Source of the DNA: Hyphomicrobiales bacterium
Lineage (GTDB): Bacteria; Pseudomonadota; Alphaproteobacteria; Rhizobiales; Devosiaceae
Direction of reading: 5' to 3'
Assembly (NCBI GenBank): GCA_004144345.1
Contig: SEEL01000009.1
Location: forward strand, 44,023-108,022
DNA length: 64,000 nucleotides
Below the pieces are notes generated by a model, which was not told the DNA's origin, did no database searches, and was given only the letters and a program-made list of their open reading frames with translations. The position numbers were made by a program, and so were the translations under genes. Each line of letters begins with the position of its first letter. Positions within the stretch are counted from its first letter, which is position 1. Positions 35,989-43,637 of this stretch are shown piece after piece.

Positions 35989-37296
35989 TTAGCGGTACTT
36001 GTCGTAGATCGCCTGGATCTGCTGGTGCGCCTCGGCGATGGCTTCGTCGAAGCCCCAGCCATCGACCACGACGCGCTGCGCCATCTTGGGGATGATGAAG
36101 TTGCTGGAGATTTCGGCATAGGCCGGGTTGTAGACGTCGGGAGCGCCCGGCGCCGTGCCGTTCTTGACCACATCGAGCAGGCCGGAATGGATGGCGTTGC
36201 GGCCATCGAAGGTCTCGAACGCGGCCTGGTTCTGCAGCACCGGCCCATAGATGGCGGCCGCATAGTACGCGCTGATGAATTCAGGCTGCGACAGATGTTC
36301 GATGAGCGCCTTGGCCGCCTCGACATTGCTGGCCGTGCTCGGGATGGCGCGCAGCTGCAGCGAGAGCGGAGAGATGGTGCTCAGCGGACCGGACGGAAGC
36401 GCCGAGTAGCCGGTGGCCTCGAAGAGCTCGGGGTCCTGCGTGCTGGCCGCGATGCCGACCGAGCCGGTATTGGCGATGAAGGCAGCCTGGCCCGACAGAT
36501 AGGCCTGGTTGTCGCCAGCACCGTCCCAGGTGGTGGCGCCGGGCGAGAACACGCCCTTGTCCCAGGCGTTCTTCAGCCAGGCGAGATAGACGCGGGTCGC
36601 CTCGGAATCGATCGCCGAGTTCTTGCCCTCGGCGTCGCCGATGCGGCCGCCATAGGACTGCAGAATGGAGATCTGCAGATTCGCGTCCCAGTTGTTGGAG
36701 AGCGCGAGACCAAGGCCGAACACGGATTCCTTGGTGACGGCGGCAGCCTGCTCGACCAGTTCGTCCCAGGTCTTGGGCGCTTCGGGATAGCCCGCGGCGT
36801 CAAGCAGATCAGTGCGGCGGAGCAGCAGATTGCCGGTGATGCCATACGGGATGCCCATGCGGCCCTCGGCGAGCGCCGCCGCCTGATCGATGCCGGCGAA
36901 CCAGCCGCCCTGCGCCGCGCCTATCTTGCCGTAGAGATCATCGAGCGGGACAAAGAGGTCCTGCTGGGCGAGGACCGCGAGCAGATCGAGGGTCAGGTCG
37001 AGCACGTCGGGCATCGAGCCGGACTGCACGGCCGCCGAGACCTTCTGGACGGTCTCGTTGACGTTGATCATCACGACACTCGTCTCGACGCCATTGTCGG
37101 CGCCCCATTTGTTGACCGTGTCCTCGAGCAGGCGATTGGCCTCGTCCGAGAAGATCAGGCCGCCCCAGAAGGTCAGCTTGGTGCCGGGTTCGAAGGCGGC
37201 GAGCGCCGGGAACGTCGCAGTCGCGCTGAGCAGCGCGGCCGATACCACCGACAGCGCCAGCATCTTGCGGCGCTTCCAGTTCACTTCAGTAGTCAT
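35989..37296 (-). CDS. Extracellular sugar-binding protein of an ABC importer
   Basis: A 435-residue periplasmic binding protein with a Lys/Arg-rich start (WKRRKML) and a signal core LALSVVSAALLSATATFPALA. Mature part begins near FEPGTKLTFWGG. The start at 37296 follows GAGGAGG seven bases away; a GTG-type start 12 codons upstream would add an unnecessary tail. It sits between the enolase-superfamily gene (81 bases upstream) and the broken permease (66 bases downstream). Confidence 0.9.
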   Translation of the reverse strand: MTTEVNWKRRKMLALSVVSAALLSATATFPALAAFEPGTKLTFWGGLIFSDEANRLLEDTVNKWGADNGVETSVVMINVNETVQKVSAAVQSGSMPDVLDLTLDLLAVLAQQDLFVPLDDLYGKIGAAQGGWFAGIDQAAALAEGRMGIPYGITGNLLLRRTDLLDAAGYPEAPKTWDELVEQAAAVTKESVFGLGLALSNNWDANLQISILQSYGGRIGDAEGKNSAIDSEATRVYLAWLKNAWDKGVFSPGATTWDGAGDNQAYLSGQAAFIANTGSVGIAASTQDPELFEATGYSALPSGPLSTISPLSLQLRAIPSTASNVEAAKALIEHLSQPEFISAYYAAAIYGPVLQNQAAFETFDGRNAIHSGLLDVVKNGTAPGAPDVYNPAYAEISSNFIIPKMAQRVVVDGWGFDEAIAEAHQQIQAIYDKYR

Positions 37297-37377
37297 AGAT
37301 AGTCCTCCTCTTGAGAGCCGCCGGCGCCACAATGGCAGTCCGGCACATCTAGAATCTTGTTCGTCCCCGGTTTGGTC

Positions 37378-38547
37378 TCAGGCCACCTTGTAGGCCTTGA
37401 CCGCGTCCCAGTTGATCTCGACACCGAGACCCGGCTTGGTGGGGAGCAGGATTTCGCCGTCCTTGAAGACGAGATCTTCCTGGGCGAGTTCGCGGCGCAG
37501 CTTCTCGACGCAGAGCTGCGGCGGCAGGTACTCGATGAAGGAAATGCCGGGCGTCGCGAAAGCGAGATGCGCGGTGGCCGAAATGGACACACCGGTCTTC
37601 CAGCAATGCGGCACCACGGGGAGACCGCGCTCTGCTGCCATTTCGCAGACGCGGCGCGCCTCGGAGATGCCACCGACACGGCCAACGTCCGGCTGCGCGA
37701 CGCCGACCTTGCCGCGATCCATCAGTTCCTCAAACTCCCAGCGCGTGGAGAGCCATTCACCCGACGCAATGGGAATGTTGAGCGATGCCGCAAGGGCGGC
37801 GTGCTCGTCGAGCAGATCGGGCCAGATCGGTGTCTCGAGGAAATAGAGGTTGAACTGTTCCCAGTCCTTGGCGACCGACAGGGCGGTCTTGGCGTCACGC
37901 CACAGATACTGCACGTCCACCATCAGCGTGATGTCGGGGCCGAGCGTCTCGCGCACCGCCGCGACGACCTCGGTATGACGCGCATAATTCTCGTTCATGC
38001 CGTTATGCGCATAAGGGCCGTTCATCGTGCATTCGGCCTTGACGGCCCTGAAGCCGAGGCGCTTGGCCTCCTCCGCCGAGCGGCAGAGCGCATCGCGATA
38101 GGCGGTAAACGTGGTGCCGGCGGGCTGCAGCGACGCATAGGGAATAACCGGCGTGTCGCGCTTGGGCCCGAGCAGCTGCCAAAGCGGCACGTTCTTGGCC
38201 TTGCCCTTGATGTCCCACAGCGCCATCTCGACCGCGCCGAGGGCATGGACGACCGCACCGCGGCGGCCATTCATGGCCGTCATCGTGTAGATTTCCTGCC
38301 AGAGGGCATCGATATCGGACGGGTCGCGCCCGATCAGCATCTCCTTCATGCCCAGGCCCATCGTGTGGGTGCCCGGCGCTTCGATGCAGGCCTTGCCGAT
38401 CCACGGATTGAGATCACTCTCGCCATATCCGGTGATCCCCTCGTCGGTGTGCACCACGACGAGCAGGCTGTCCTGTGCGGACGAGGTGAAGCTCGGGTCG
38501 TAGTCATCCGCGAGCAGAACATGGCACTCGATGTCGGTGATCTTCAT
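37378..38547 (-). CDS. Mandelate racemase/muconate lactonizing enzyme family protein (sugar-acid dehydratase-like)
   Basis: A 389-residue enolase-superfamily member. An N-terminal capping domain (1-130) is followed by the barrel: general-base strand FRAVKAECTMNG near 180, metal ligands MVDVQYLW, ETPIWPDLL and IASGEWLS, and a catalytic histidine candidate in VVPHCWKTG. It most likely dehydrates a hexonate or 6-deoxyhexonate. Being next to a FadR-type GntR gene and a sugar importer supports a sugar-acid role. The substrate is not decided. Confidence 0.85.
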   Translation of the reverse strand: MKITDIECHVLLADDYDPSFTSSAQDSLLVVVHTDEGITGYGESDLNPWIGKACIEAPGTHTMGLGMKEMLIGRDPSDIDALWQEIYTMTAMNGRRGAVVHALGAVEMALWDIKGKAKNVPLWQLLGPKRDTPVIPYASLQPAGTTFTAYRDALCRSAEEAKRLGFRAVKAECTMNGPYAHNGMNENYARHTEVVAAVRETLGPDITLMVDVQYLWRDAKTALSVAKDWEQFNLYFLETPIWPDLLDEHAALAASLNIPIASGEWLSTRWEFEELMDRGKVGVAQPDVGRVGGISEARRVCEMAAERGLPVVPHCWKTGVSISATAHLAFATPGISFIEYLPPQLCVEKLRRELAQEDLVFKDGEILLPTKPGLGVEINWDAVKAYKVA

Positions 38548-38626
38548 TCTTGGTCCTGGAAGTAGAGAAATGGTGGCCGCTACCGTCGCCGTTAGCGACG
38601 GTCCGAAAACGGCCGGAGGGAGGGGT

Positions 38627-39307
38627 TCAGTCCGTTGGCAGGCCGGCCTGAGAGAGAACTTTCGATCGGTAGCCGGTGATATGGTCGGCGAGCTCGTCGG
38701 TCAGCTCCGCCTCGTCGCCGGACATGAGGACTTTCAATAGCTGCTCATGCTGGGCGACGATCGAGTCGAGCGGTATTCTATAACTTTCGAGTCCGAAGAT
38801 GATCATGACATGGTGGGCAAGCCCTTCCCACATGCGCATGGCCAGCCGGTTGTCGGCGATGGTCAGGGCGGTGCGGTGAAAGTCGATGTCTGCCCGGTTG
38901 ACCGCGGCAGCATCACCCAGCGCGACCTCGCGCTCCATGCGCCGGATGCTGTCCCTGAGCGGATCGAGCAGCGAGGGCTCCGCCTTCGCCCGCAACAGCA
39001 CGGTCTTGAGCATCGTGGTCTCGAGAGCCAGACGGACCTGGTAGGTCTCCGACAGATGGCGCTCGTCGAAATCGGCGACCTGCCAGCCCCGGCCGGGTGC
39101 AGATTCGAGAATCCCCAGCGAGCCGAGCTTCAGGATGGCCTCACGCACCGGAACGCGGCTGACGCCGAATTCCTGGGCGACGTCGGCCTCGACGATCCGC
39201 TGACCGCGCGGCAGCCGTCCCGATGCGATCGCACGGATCAGGCGTTCCTGCGCCTCGTCGGCGATGCTCCACCGCTCGATCCGCCCTTCCTGCCCCGTCA
39301 ACAACAC
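38627..39307 (-). CDS. GntR-family regulator, FadR subfamily (FCD domain)
   Basis: A 226-residue regulator with winged helix (GRLPRGQRIVEADVAQEFG, then VSRVPVREAILKLG) at about residues 27-70 and an FCD domain beyond 90 (NRADIDFHRTALTIADN has the metal-ligand pattern). Start is GTG 39307 or TTG 39304, both well placed after GAGGAGG; a GTG at 39325 precedes that ribosome site. It leads the operon with the enolase-family enzyme and importer. Confidence 0.88.
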   Translation of the reverse strand: MLLTGQEGRIERWSIADEAQERLIRAIASGRLPRGQRIVEADVAQEFGVSRVPVREAILKLGSLGILESAPGRGWQVADFDERHLSETYQVRLALETTMLKTVLLRAKAEPSLLDPLRDSIRRMEREVALGDAAAVNRADIDFHRTALTIADNRLAMRMWEGLAHHVMIIFGLESYRIPLDSIVAQHEQLLKVLMSGDEAELTDELADHITGYRSKVLSQAGLPTD

Positions 39308-39328
39308 GACCGCCTCCTCGTACACCGC

Positions 39329-39358
39329 ACTCGGTATCCATGTACTCGGTATACTGAG
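39329..39358. promoter_or_regulatory. Putative GntR operator with GTATAC core
   Basis: ACTCGGTAT occurs twice as a direct repeat (39329-39337 and 39344-39352, 15 bases apart). The second copy is part of a near-palindrome CTCGGTATACTGAG (39345-39358, one mismatched pair). A GTATAC core is known for UxuR/ExuR-type FadR regulators. It lies 22-51 bases upstream of the GntR gene start. Confidence 0.45.
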
Positions 39359-39370
39359 TCCAGATGACGG

Positions 39371-39601
39371 TCAAGCGCCGAAGCGTTCCTCGGGTGGGAG
39401 TCGTGGGTTGGGTTCAAATTTGGCGCGGGCTTCGGCTTGCAGCCGCGACCTGCATTCGAGGCCAGCGGCGATGGGCAGCCGATGCTCCAGCCAGGACCGG
39501 AATCATGTCCATTTCGAAGGAGGGGGCGCGTGCTCGGCCATCTGCTCCACGGCCATCGGCGGCAGCCATTGTCGCTCACCGCGCGGCCAGCGGATGGTCC
39601 G
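39371..39601 (-). pseudogene. Broken reading frame of unknown origin near tRNA-Arg
   Basis: On the minus strand one frame reads as plausible protein from 39601 to 39374, interrupted only by a TGA at 39505-39503: RTIRWPRGERQW, PPMAVEQMAEH, then after the stop FRSWLEHRLPIAAGLE and a Lys/Arg/Pro-rich tail ending EERFGA. No family is recognised. No start codon is in a credible place. This is the only gene-like signal in the 444 bases between the GntR gene and the tRNA; the rest (39602-39751) holds nothing recognisable. Confidence 0.3.
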
Positions 39602-39751
39602 CTACATCCTCGATCAAGAGACGTGTGGGCTGGTCAGCGGGTCACGGGCCGCAGGGTCGCATCAGCATCGCGCGAGCCAACTACCCGGTCGATGAGAAGC
39701 CGCTCCCCGCGAAGGATCTCGCGGAACGAAATGTCCGGACATATCGTGAAA

Positions 39752-39828
39752 TGGCGCGCCCTAAGAGATTCGAACTCCTGACCCCCAGATTCGTAGTCTG
39801 GTGCTCTATCCAGCTGAGCTAAGGGCGC
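39752..39828 (-). tRNA. tRNA-Arg, anticodon ACG
   Basis: A 77-base cloverleaf on the minus strand. Acceptor GCGCCCT pairs with AGGGCGC, D-arm AGCTCAGCTGGATAGAGC, anticodon stem CCAGA/TCTGG around loop CTACGAA, T-arm with TTCGAAT, discriminator G and an encoded CCA. Anticodon ACG (read as ICG) decodes CGU, CGC and CGA arginine codons. Confidence 0.97.
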
Positions 39829-39869
39829 GCACGGCTTCGTGACAGGGTGTTCCCCCGGAAGCGGCGCCA

Positions 39870-39898
39870 CCCATACACAGGGGGATTGGGCTTGGCAA
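39870..39898 (-). promoter_or_regulatory. Sigma-70-type promoter of tRNA-Arg
   Basis: On the minus strand TTGCCA (39898-39893) and TATGGG (39875-39870) are 17 bases apart, ending about 41 bases before the mature tRNA 5' end. They lie in the spacer after the histidine kinase stop. Confidence 0.45.
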
Positions 39899-39914
39899 GC
39901 GCTCGTGACGACAC

Positions 39915-41342
39915 TCAGCCGACACGACTTGCCGCAGGCATCAAAATGTCGAAGCGGGCGCCCGGTTCGAGCGGGATGTAGCTGAGCGTGCCACCATGCG
40001 CCGCCACCAGTTCGCGGGCGATGGCGAGGCCGAGGCCGGTGCCGCCGGCCTTGGCCGAGCCCTCGAAGGCGACGAAGAGATTCTCGCGGGCGCGCGGCGG
40101 CAGGCCGGGGCCGTTGTCGGCAATCGAGATGATGTAGCCGTCGGGGCTGTCGGTGAAGCTGGCGGTAACGCGCAGCTCGCCGGGCTGGTCGGCAGTTTCG
40201 AGCGCCTCGCGCGCATTCTTCATCAGGTTGACCAGGACGCGCGCCATCTGCTCGGGATCGACGCGGATGGCGATGTCGTCGGGCACCTCGTTGAGATAGC
40301 CGATGTCGGGATTGCTGCGCAGCCCCGCGTCGATCGCCGATTCATCGATCAGCACCCGCAAATCCACCGGCACGGGCTTGGGCGGCGTACCGGACTGGCG
40401 ACCATAGTCGAGCACCGACTGGGCGAAGGCCACGGCCTTGTCGATCGAATGCAGCAGCCGCGGCGCCAGCCGCTGGATCTTGGGATCATCGAGCGCCACT
40501 ACCTGGTCGGACAGCATCTGCGCCGAGGTCAGCGTGTTGCGGAGGTCATGGTTGATCTTGGCGACGGCGAGGCCGAGATCGGCGAGATGGCGGCGCTGCC
40601 GCAACATCGAGAAGATGTCGGTTTCCATCGCCGCCAGCTCGTTCTCGACGATGCCGATCTCGTCGCGGCGGCCGGTGGGCGAAATGATCAGCGTCGCGTT
40701 CTCGGGGTTGATGCGATAGGCGACGAGGTTTTCGGTCAAGCGGCGGATGGGCGCGATCAGCAGCTGGCTCACCAGCAGGTAGAGCACGATGGCGGTGAGG
40801 GTAGCGACCAGCAGCGAGACGAGAACGATGTTCCACGAATAGGCGACGAGATCGTCATGCAGCGGCCTCTCGTCCATCAGCACTTCGACCTGCGCGTCCT
40901 CATCGTCGCTGTCGGGCACGCCGAGGATACGCAAGGTGCGGTCGCCACCATGCGTCAGCGTATCAAGGGCGCCCATGATCAGCGTCGCATAATCGGTCTG
41001 CCGCATGTCGATGGTCACCGCCTCGCGCGGCATGGTGATGTCGTTGAGCTCGATCAGCTGGCTCTGGCCGGAGCGGCGATAGACAATCGCGATGGCGCCG
41101 GCCGAGTTCAGCAGATTGTCGGTCAGCATGGCCGGCAAATTCATGACGTCGGGCACGGTGTCGAGCACGCGCGCGGCGACGATGCCGATGCGCAGCCGGT
41201 CATTGAGCCAGGATTGCCGGTAATTGCCGGCCGACGGCAGATAGATCGCCACTTCAACCGCGAGGATCACCAGCGTGATCGTAGCGATGAGTTTGACGGA
41301 GAGCCCGGACAGGGGGCCGGGCATGGCGCGGGGCTCGCTCAT
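39915..41342 (-). CDS. Orphan HAMP-type sensor histidine kinase
   Basis: A 475-residue membrane kinase. Helix one is about residues 14-34 (LIATITLVILAVEVAIYL), a periplasmic sensor region of about 145 residues follows, helix two is about 180-203 (NIVLVSLLVATLTAIVLYLL), then HAMP, a DHp with INHDLRNTLTSAQ (phospho-acceptor His), and ATPase boxes MKNAREALE, ADNGPGLP and GTGLGLAIAREL. No response regulator gene is adjacent; a TTG-started oxidoreductase lies 26 bases upstream on the same strand. The signal is unknown. Confidence 0.9.
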   Translation of the reverse strand: MSEPRAMPGPLSGLSVKLIATITLVILAVEVAIYLPSAGNYRQSWLNDRLRIGIVAARVLDTVPDVMNLPAMLTDNLLNSAGAIAIVYRRSGQSQLIELNDITMPREAVTIDMRQTDYATLIMGALDTLTHGGDRTLRILGVPDSDDEDAQVEVLMDERPLHDDLVAYSWNIVLVSLLVATLTAIVLYLLVSQLLIAPIRRLTENLVAYRINPENATLIISPTGRRDEIGIVENELAAMETDIFSMLRQRRHLADLGLAVAKINHDLRNTLTSAQMLSDQVVALDDPKIQRLAPRLLHSIDKAVAFAQSVLDYGRQSGTPPKPVPVDLRVLIDESAIDAGLRSNPDIGYLNEVPDDIAIRVDPEQMARVLVNLMKNAREALETADQPGELRVTASFTDSPDGYIISIADNGPGLPPRARENLFVAFEGSAKAGGTGLGLAIARELVAAHGGTLSYIPLEPGARFDILMPAASRVG

Positions 41343-41368
41343 CTTCGCGCCAGCGTAGTCACATTTGC

Positions 41369-42805
41369 CTAGCGCAACAAGCGGTTGAGGGCAAAGAGGC
41401 GGGCATCGAGCCGGCTGACCGGCGCCGTTGCGGCCGCCATCGCCCCCAATTGACGCGCCAGATCGGCGTAGCTCGGATAGGGCGCGGCCAGTTCGGCGAG
41501 CTTGGCCGCGTCGATCTTCTGCTCGATGGCGAGGGCAAAGAGCGCCGCCAGTTCGGCGGCTGCGGTGCCGACAATGCCGGCGCCGAGAATCTGGGCATTG
41601 CGGCCGACGATCAGCTTCACCACCCCCATGCCGTCGCGGGTGGCGCGGGCGCTGTCGTTTTCGGCATAGGCGGCGCGGAGCACCGAAAAGCCGGTCTTGA
41701 AGCGGCCCCGGGCCATTGGCTCGGTGAGGCCGATCTCGGCGATGGGTGGATCGGTCAGGGTCAGGCGCGGCATCGCGGCCGGATCGAAGCGCGACGGCCG
41801 GCCGAGCAAGGCGGCGCGCACCACGAGGTCGGCCTCGATGGTGCCCAGATGCGGCGACGGCGCGTGACCGGCTGCCTCGCCGACCGCCCAGACCTTCGGG
41901 TTGGTGGTGCGCAGCGAGGCACTGAGCGACAGCGCGCCTGGGTCGGTCTTGGAGCGCCGGATCTTTGCCGCATCGAGATTGAGGTCGGCCAGATTGGCGA
42001 GGCGGGAGGCCGCCACGAGAATGTGGGACGCATCGAGCGTCGCCGGCTCGTCGCGGTTGCGCACCACGATGCCGATGCCCTGGCTGCGCGCCTGGACGGC
42101 GACGATCGCCGATTCTTCATAGAGCGCCACGCCCTCTTCGCGGAGGCGCCTGAGCGCGATGGCGGCCAGTTCCGGGTCGGCCTGCGGCAGCGCCCGGCCG
42201 GGCTCGATGACGCTCACCTCGCAGCCGAGGCGGCGATAGCTCAGCGCCAGTTCGAGCCCCATCGGCCCGGCGCCGATGACGATCAGATGGCTGAGCTTCC
42301 TGGTATTGGCGAAAATCGTGTCGGTGGTGAAATAGGGCACCGAGAACAGGCCCGGCACATCGGGCAATACCGGCTTGGCGCCGGTGGCGATGACGAAGCG
42401 GCGGGCCCGAATCTGTGTCTCGCCCACCGCTACCGTGCGCGGATCGGTAAAGGCGCCGATGCCGCGGATCAGGTCGATGCCCTGCGCCGCGAGTTTTGCC
42501 GGCGCCACCTCGCCGGTGCCGCGGCCGATGATCTCGGCAATATGGTCGTGCACCTTGCGGAAGCTGACCTTGGCCGGCTCGCCGAACACGCCGAAGGGCT
42601 CGCCATTGCGGGCCGCCACGGCCTTGCCGGCAGCCGCGGCCAGCGCCTGCAGCGCCAGCGCTCCGGCCTTGTGGCTCATGCCGCCGGTCTCGCCGCGTTC
42701 GACCATCACCACGCTGGCGCCCAGCCGCCGGGCCGCCTCGGCCACAGCAAGGCCCGACGCGCCCGCGCCGATGACACACAGATCGGGGGTCAAAACTTCA
42801 GCCAA
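41369..42805 (-). CDS. FAD-dependent pyridine nucleotide-disulfide oxidoreductase homologue lacking the redox cysteines
   Basis: A 478-residue two-dinucleotide-binding flavoprotein: FAD site CVIGAGASGLAVAEAARRLG (10-29), NAD(P) site LIVIGAGPMGLELALSYRRLG, FAD second site VWAVGEAAG, and the C-terminal dimerisation domain. Family members carry GGTCxNxGCIPSK after the FAD site; here the sequence is ERGETGGMSHKAGAL, so the CxxxxC disulfide and about seven residues are gone. It cannot work as a normal lipoamide, mercuric or glutathione reductase. Start is TTG at 42805 with AAGG six bases before; no ATG is near. Confidence 0.85.
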   Translation of the reverse strand: MAEVLTPDLCVIGAGASGLAVAEAARRLGASVVMVERGETGGMSHKAGALALQALAAAAGKAVAARNGEPFGVFGEPAKVSFRKVHDHIAEIIGRGTGEVAPAKLAAQGIDLIRGIGAFTDPRTVAVGETQIRARRFVIATGAKPVLPDVPGLFSVPYFTTDTIFANTRKLSHLIVIGAGPMGLELALSYRRLGCEVSVIEPGRALPQADPELAAIALRRLREEGVALYEESAIVAVQARSQGIGIVVRNRDEPATLDASHILVAASRLANLADLNLDAAKIRRSKTDPGALSLSASLRTTNPKVWAVGEAAGHAPSPHLGTIEADLVVRAALLGRPSRFDPAAMPRLTLTDPPIAEIGLTEPMARGRFKTGFSVLRAAYAENDSARATRDGMGVVKLIVGRNAQILGAGIVGTAAAELAALFALAIEQKIDAAKLAELAAPYPSYADLARQLGAMAAATAPVSRLDARLFALNRLLR

Positions 42806-42972
42806 TCCAGACCTTTGCCGCCGCTGGAAGGAAGGAACGGACCGGTTCTAGAGGAAAACCGCCAAAAGGCCAGAGGCGGGCGCCGGGAAATGGCCGCCAA
42901 AGGCCCGAAATCCGCCCGATTGCGCTGCGACATCGCCGCTGGCGCTAAACACGCCAATCCCACGCCGATCCG

Positions 42973-43001
42973 TTGACTTGGGCGGGTCCTTTCTTTATAG
43001 C
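42973..43001 (+). promoter_or_regulatory. Sigma-70-type promoter of rpmH-rnpA-yidC
   Basis: TTGACT (42973-42978) and TATAGC (42996-43001) are 17 bases apart, about 113 bases before the rpmH ATG. The spacing and near-consensus hexamers make this the best promoter in the window. The gene-free 308 bases between the oxidoreductase and rpmH hold only this promoter and the rpmH leader. Confidence 0.7.
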
Positions 43002-43113
43002 CCGCCACCAATCTGCCCGCGTGACGGGTCGGCGTTGGCTGGCCTTACGGCGTGGCGTCGATCCAGCGTGAATCGAAGTTCAAAGAGGACCGCGCCCGGC
43101 GTGGTGTGAAACT

Positions 43114-43248
43114 ATGAAGCGTACCTACCAGCCGAGCAAGCTCGTCCGCACCCGCCGCCACGGTTTCCGTGCCCGCATGGCGACCAAGGACGGCCGCAAG
43201 ATCCTCAACCGCCGCCGCGTGCTGGGCCGCAAGGTCCTGTCCGCCTAA
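43114..43248 (+). CDS. rpmH: Ribosomal protein L34
   Basis: A 44-residue very basic protein starting [20 protein letters not shown] and ending [12 protein letters not shown], an exact match to the L34 pattern. It is a component of the 50S subunit. rnpA follows eight bases after its stop, the nearly universal bacterial arrangement. Confidence 0.98.
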   Translation: MKRTYQPSKLVRTRRHGFRARMATKDGRKILNRRRVLGRKVLSA

Positions 43249-43256
43249 GACCGGCT

Positions 43257-43637
43257 GTGACACCGGCCGAGCCGCCCAAGGCAGGTCTGAGGCGCCTCAC
43301 CAAGCGTGGCGAGTACCTCAATGCCGCGCGTGGCGTTCGGGCCGGTCGCACTGCTTTCTCGTTGCAGGCGATTGCCGTCGAGAACCAGGCAGTGCCCGGT
43401 GTGGGGCTCACCGTTACCAAGAAGACCGGCAACTCGCCGGAGCGCAACCGCATCAAGCGGCGTTTGCGCGCAGCCCTCAGGGCTTGCGACGAGCATTTCC
43501 GGCCCCAACATGATTATGTGCTCGTGGGCCGCCGCGACGCCCTGACTTTGCCCTTTTCCAGGGTCGTTTCCGACCTTTCTTCCGCCATAGCCAAAGTGCA
43601 CGCCAAGCGCGCGACACCGGGGACCAGAGACGAATGA
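43257..43637 (+). CDS. rnpA: Ribonuclease P protein component
   Basis: A 126-residue basic protein that helps the RNase P RNA cut tRNA 5' leaders. The RNR motif is present as NSPERNRIKRRLRAALR (about residues 62-78), preceded by LTVTKKTG. GTG start at 43257 follows the rpmH stop closely. Its stop overlaps the yidC start (ATGA). Confidence 0.96.
   Translation: MTPAEPPKAGLRRLTKRGEYLNAARGVRAGRTAFSLQAIAVENQAVPGVGLTVTKKTGNSPERNRIKRRLRAALRACDEHFRPQHDYVLVGRRDALTLPFSRVVSDLSSAIAKVHAKRATPGTRDE

Noticed and set aside
39364..39822. Plus-strand frame of 152 codons ending in RFELLTPRFVVWCS
   Set aside because: Its end is the well-known false translation of a tRNA gene; the frame runs across tRNA-Arg.
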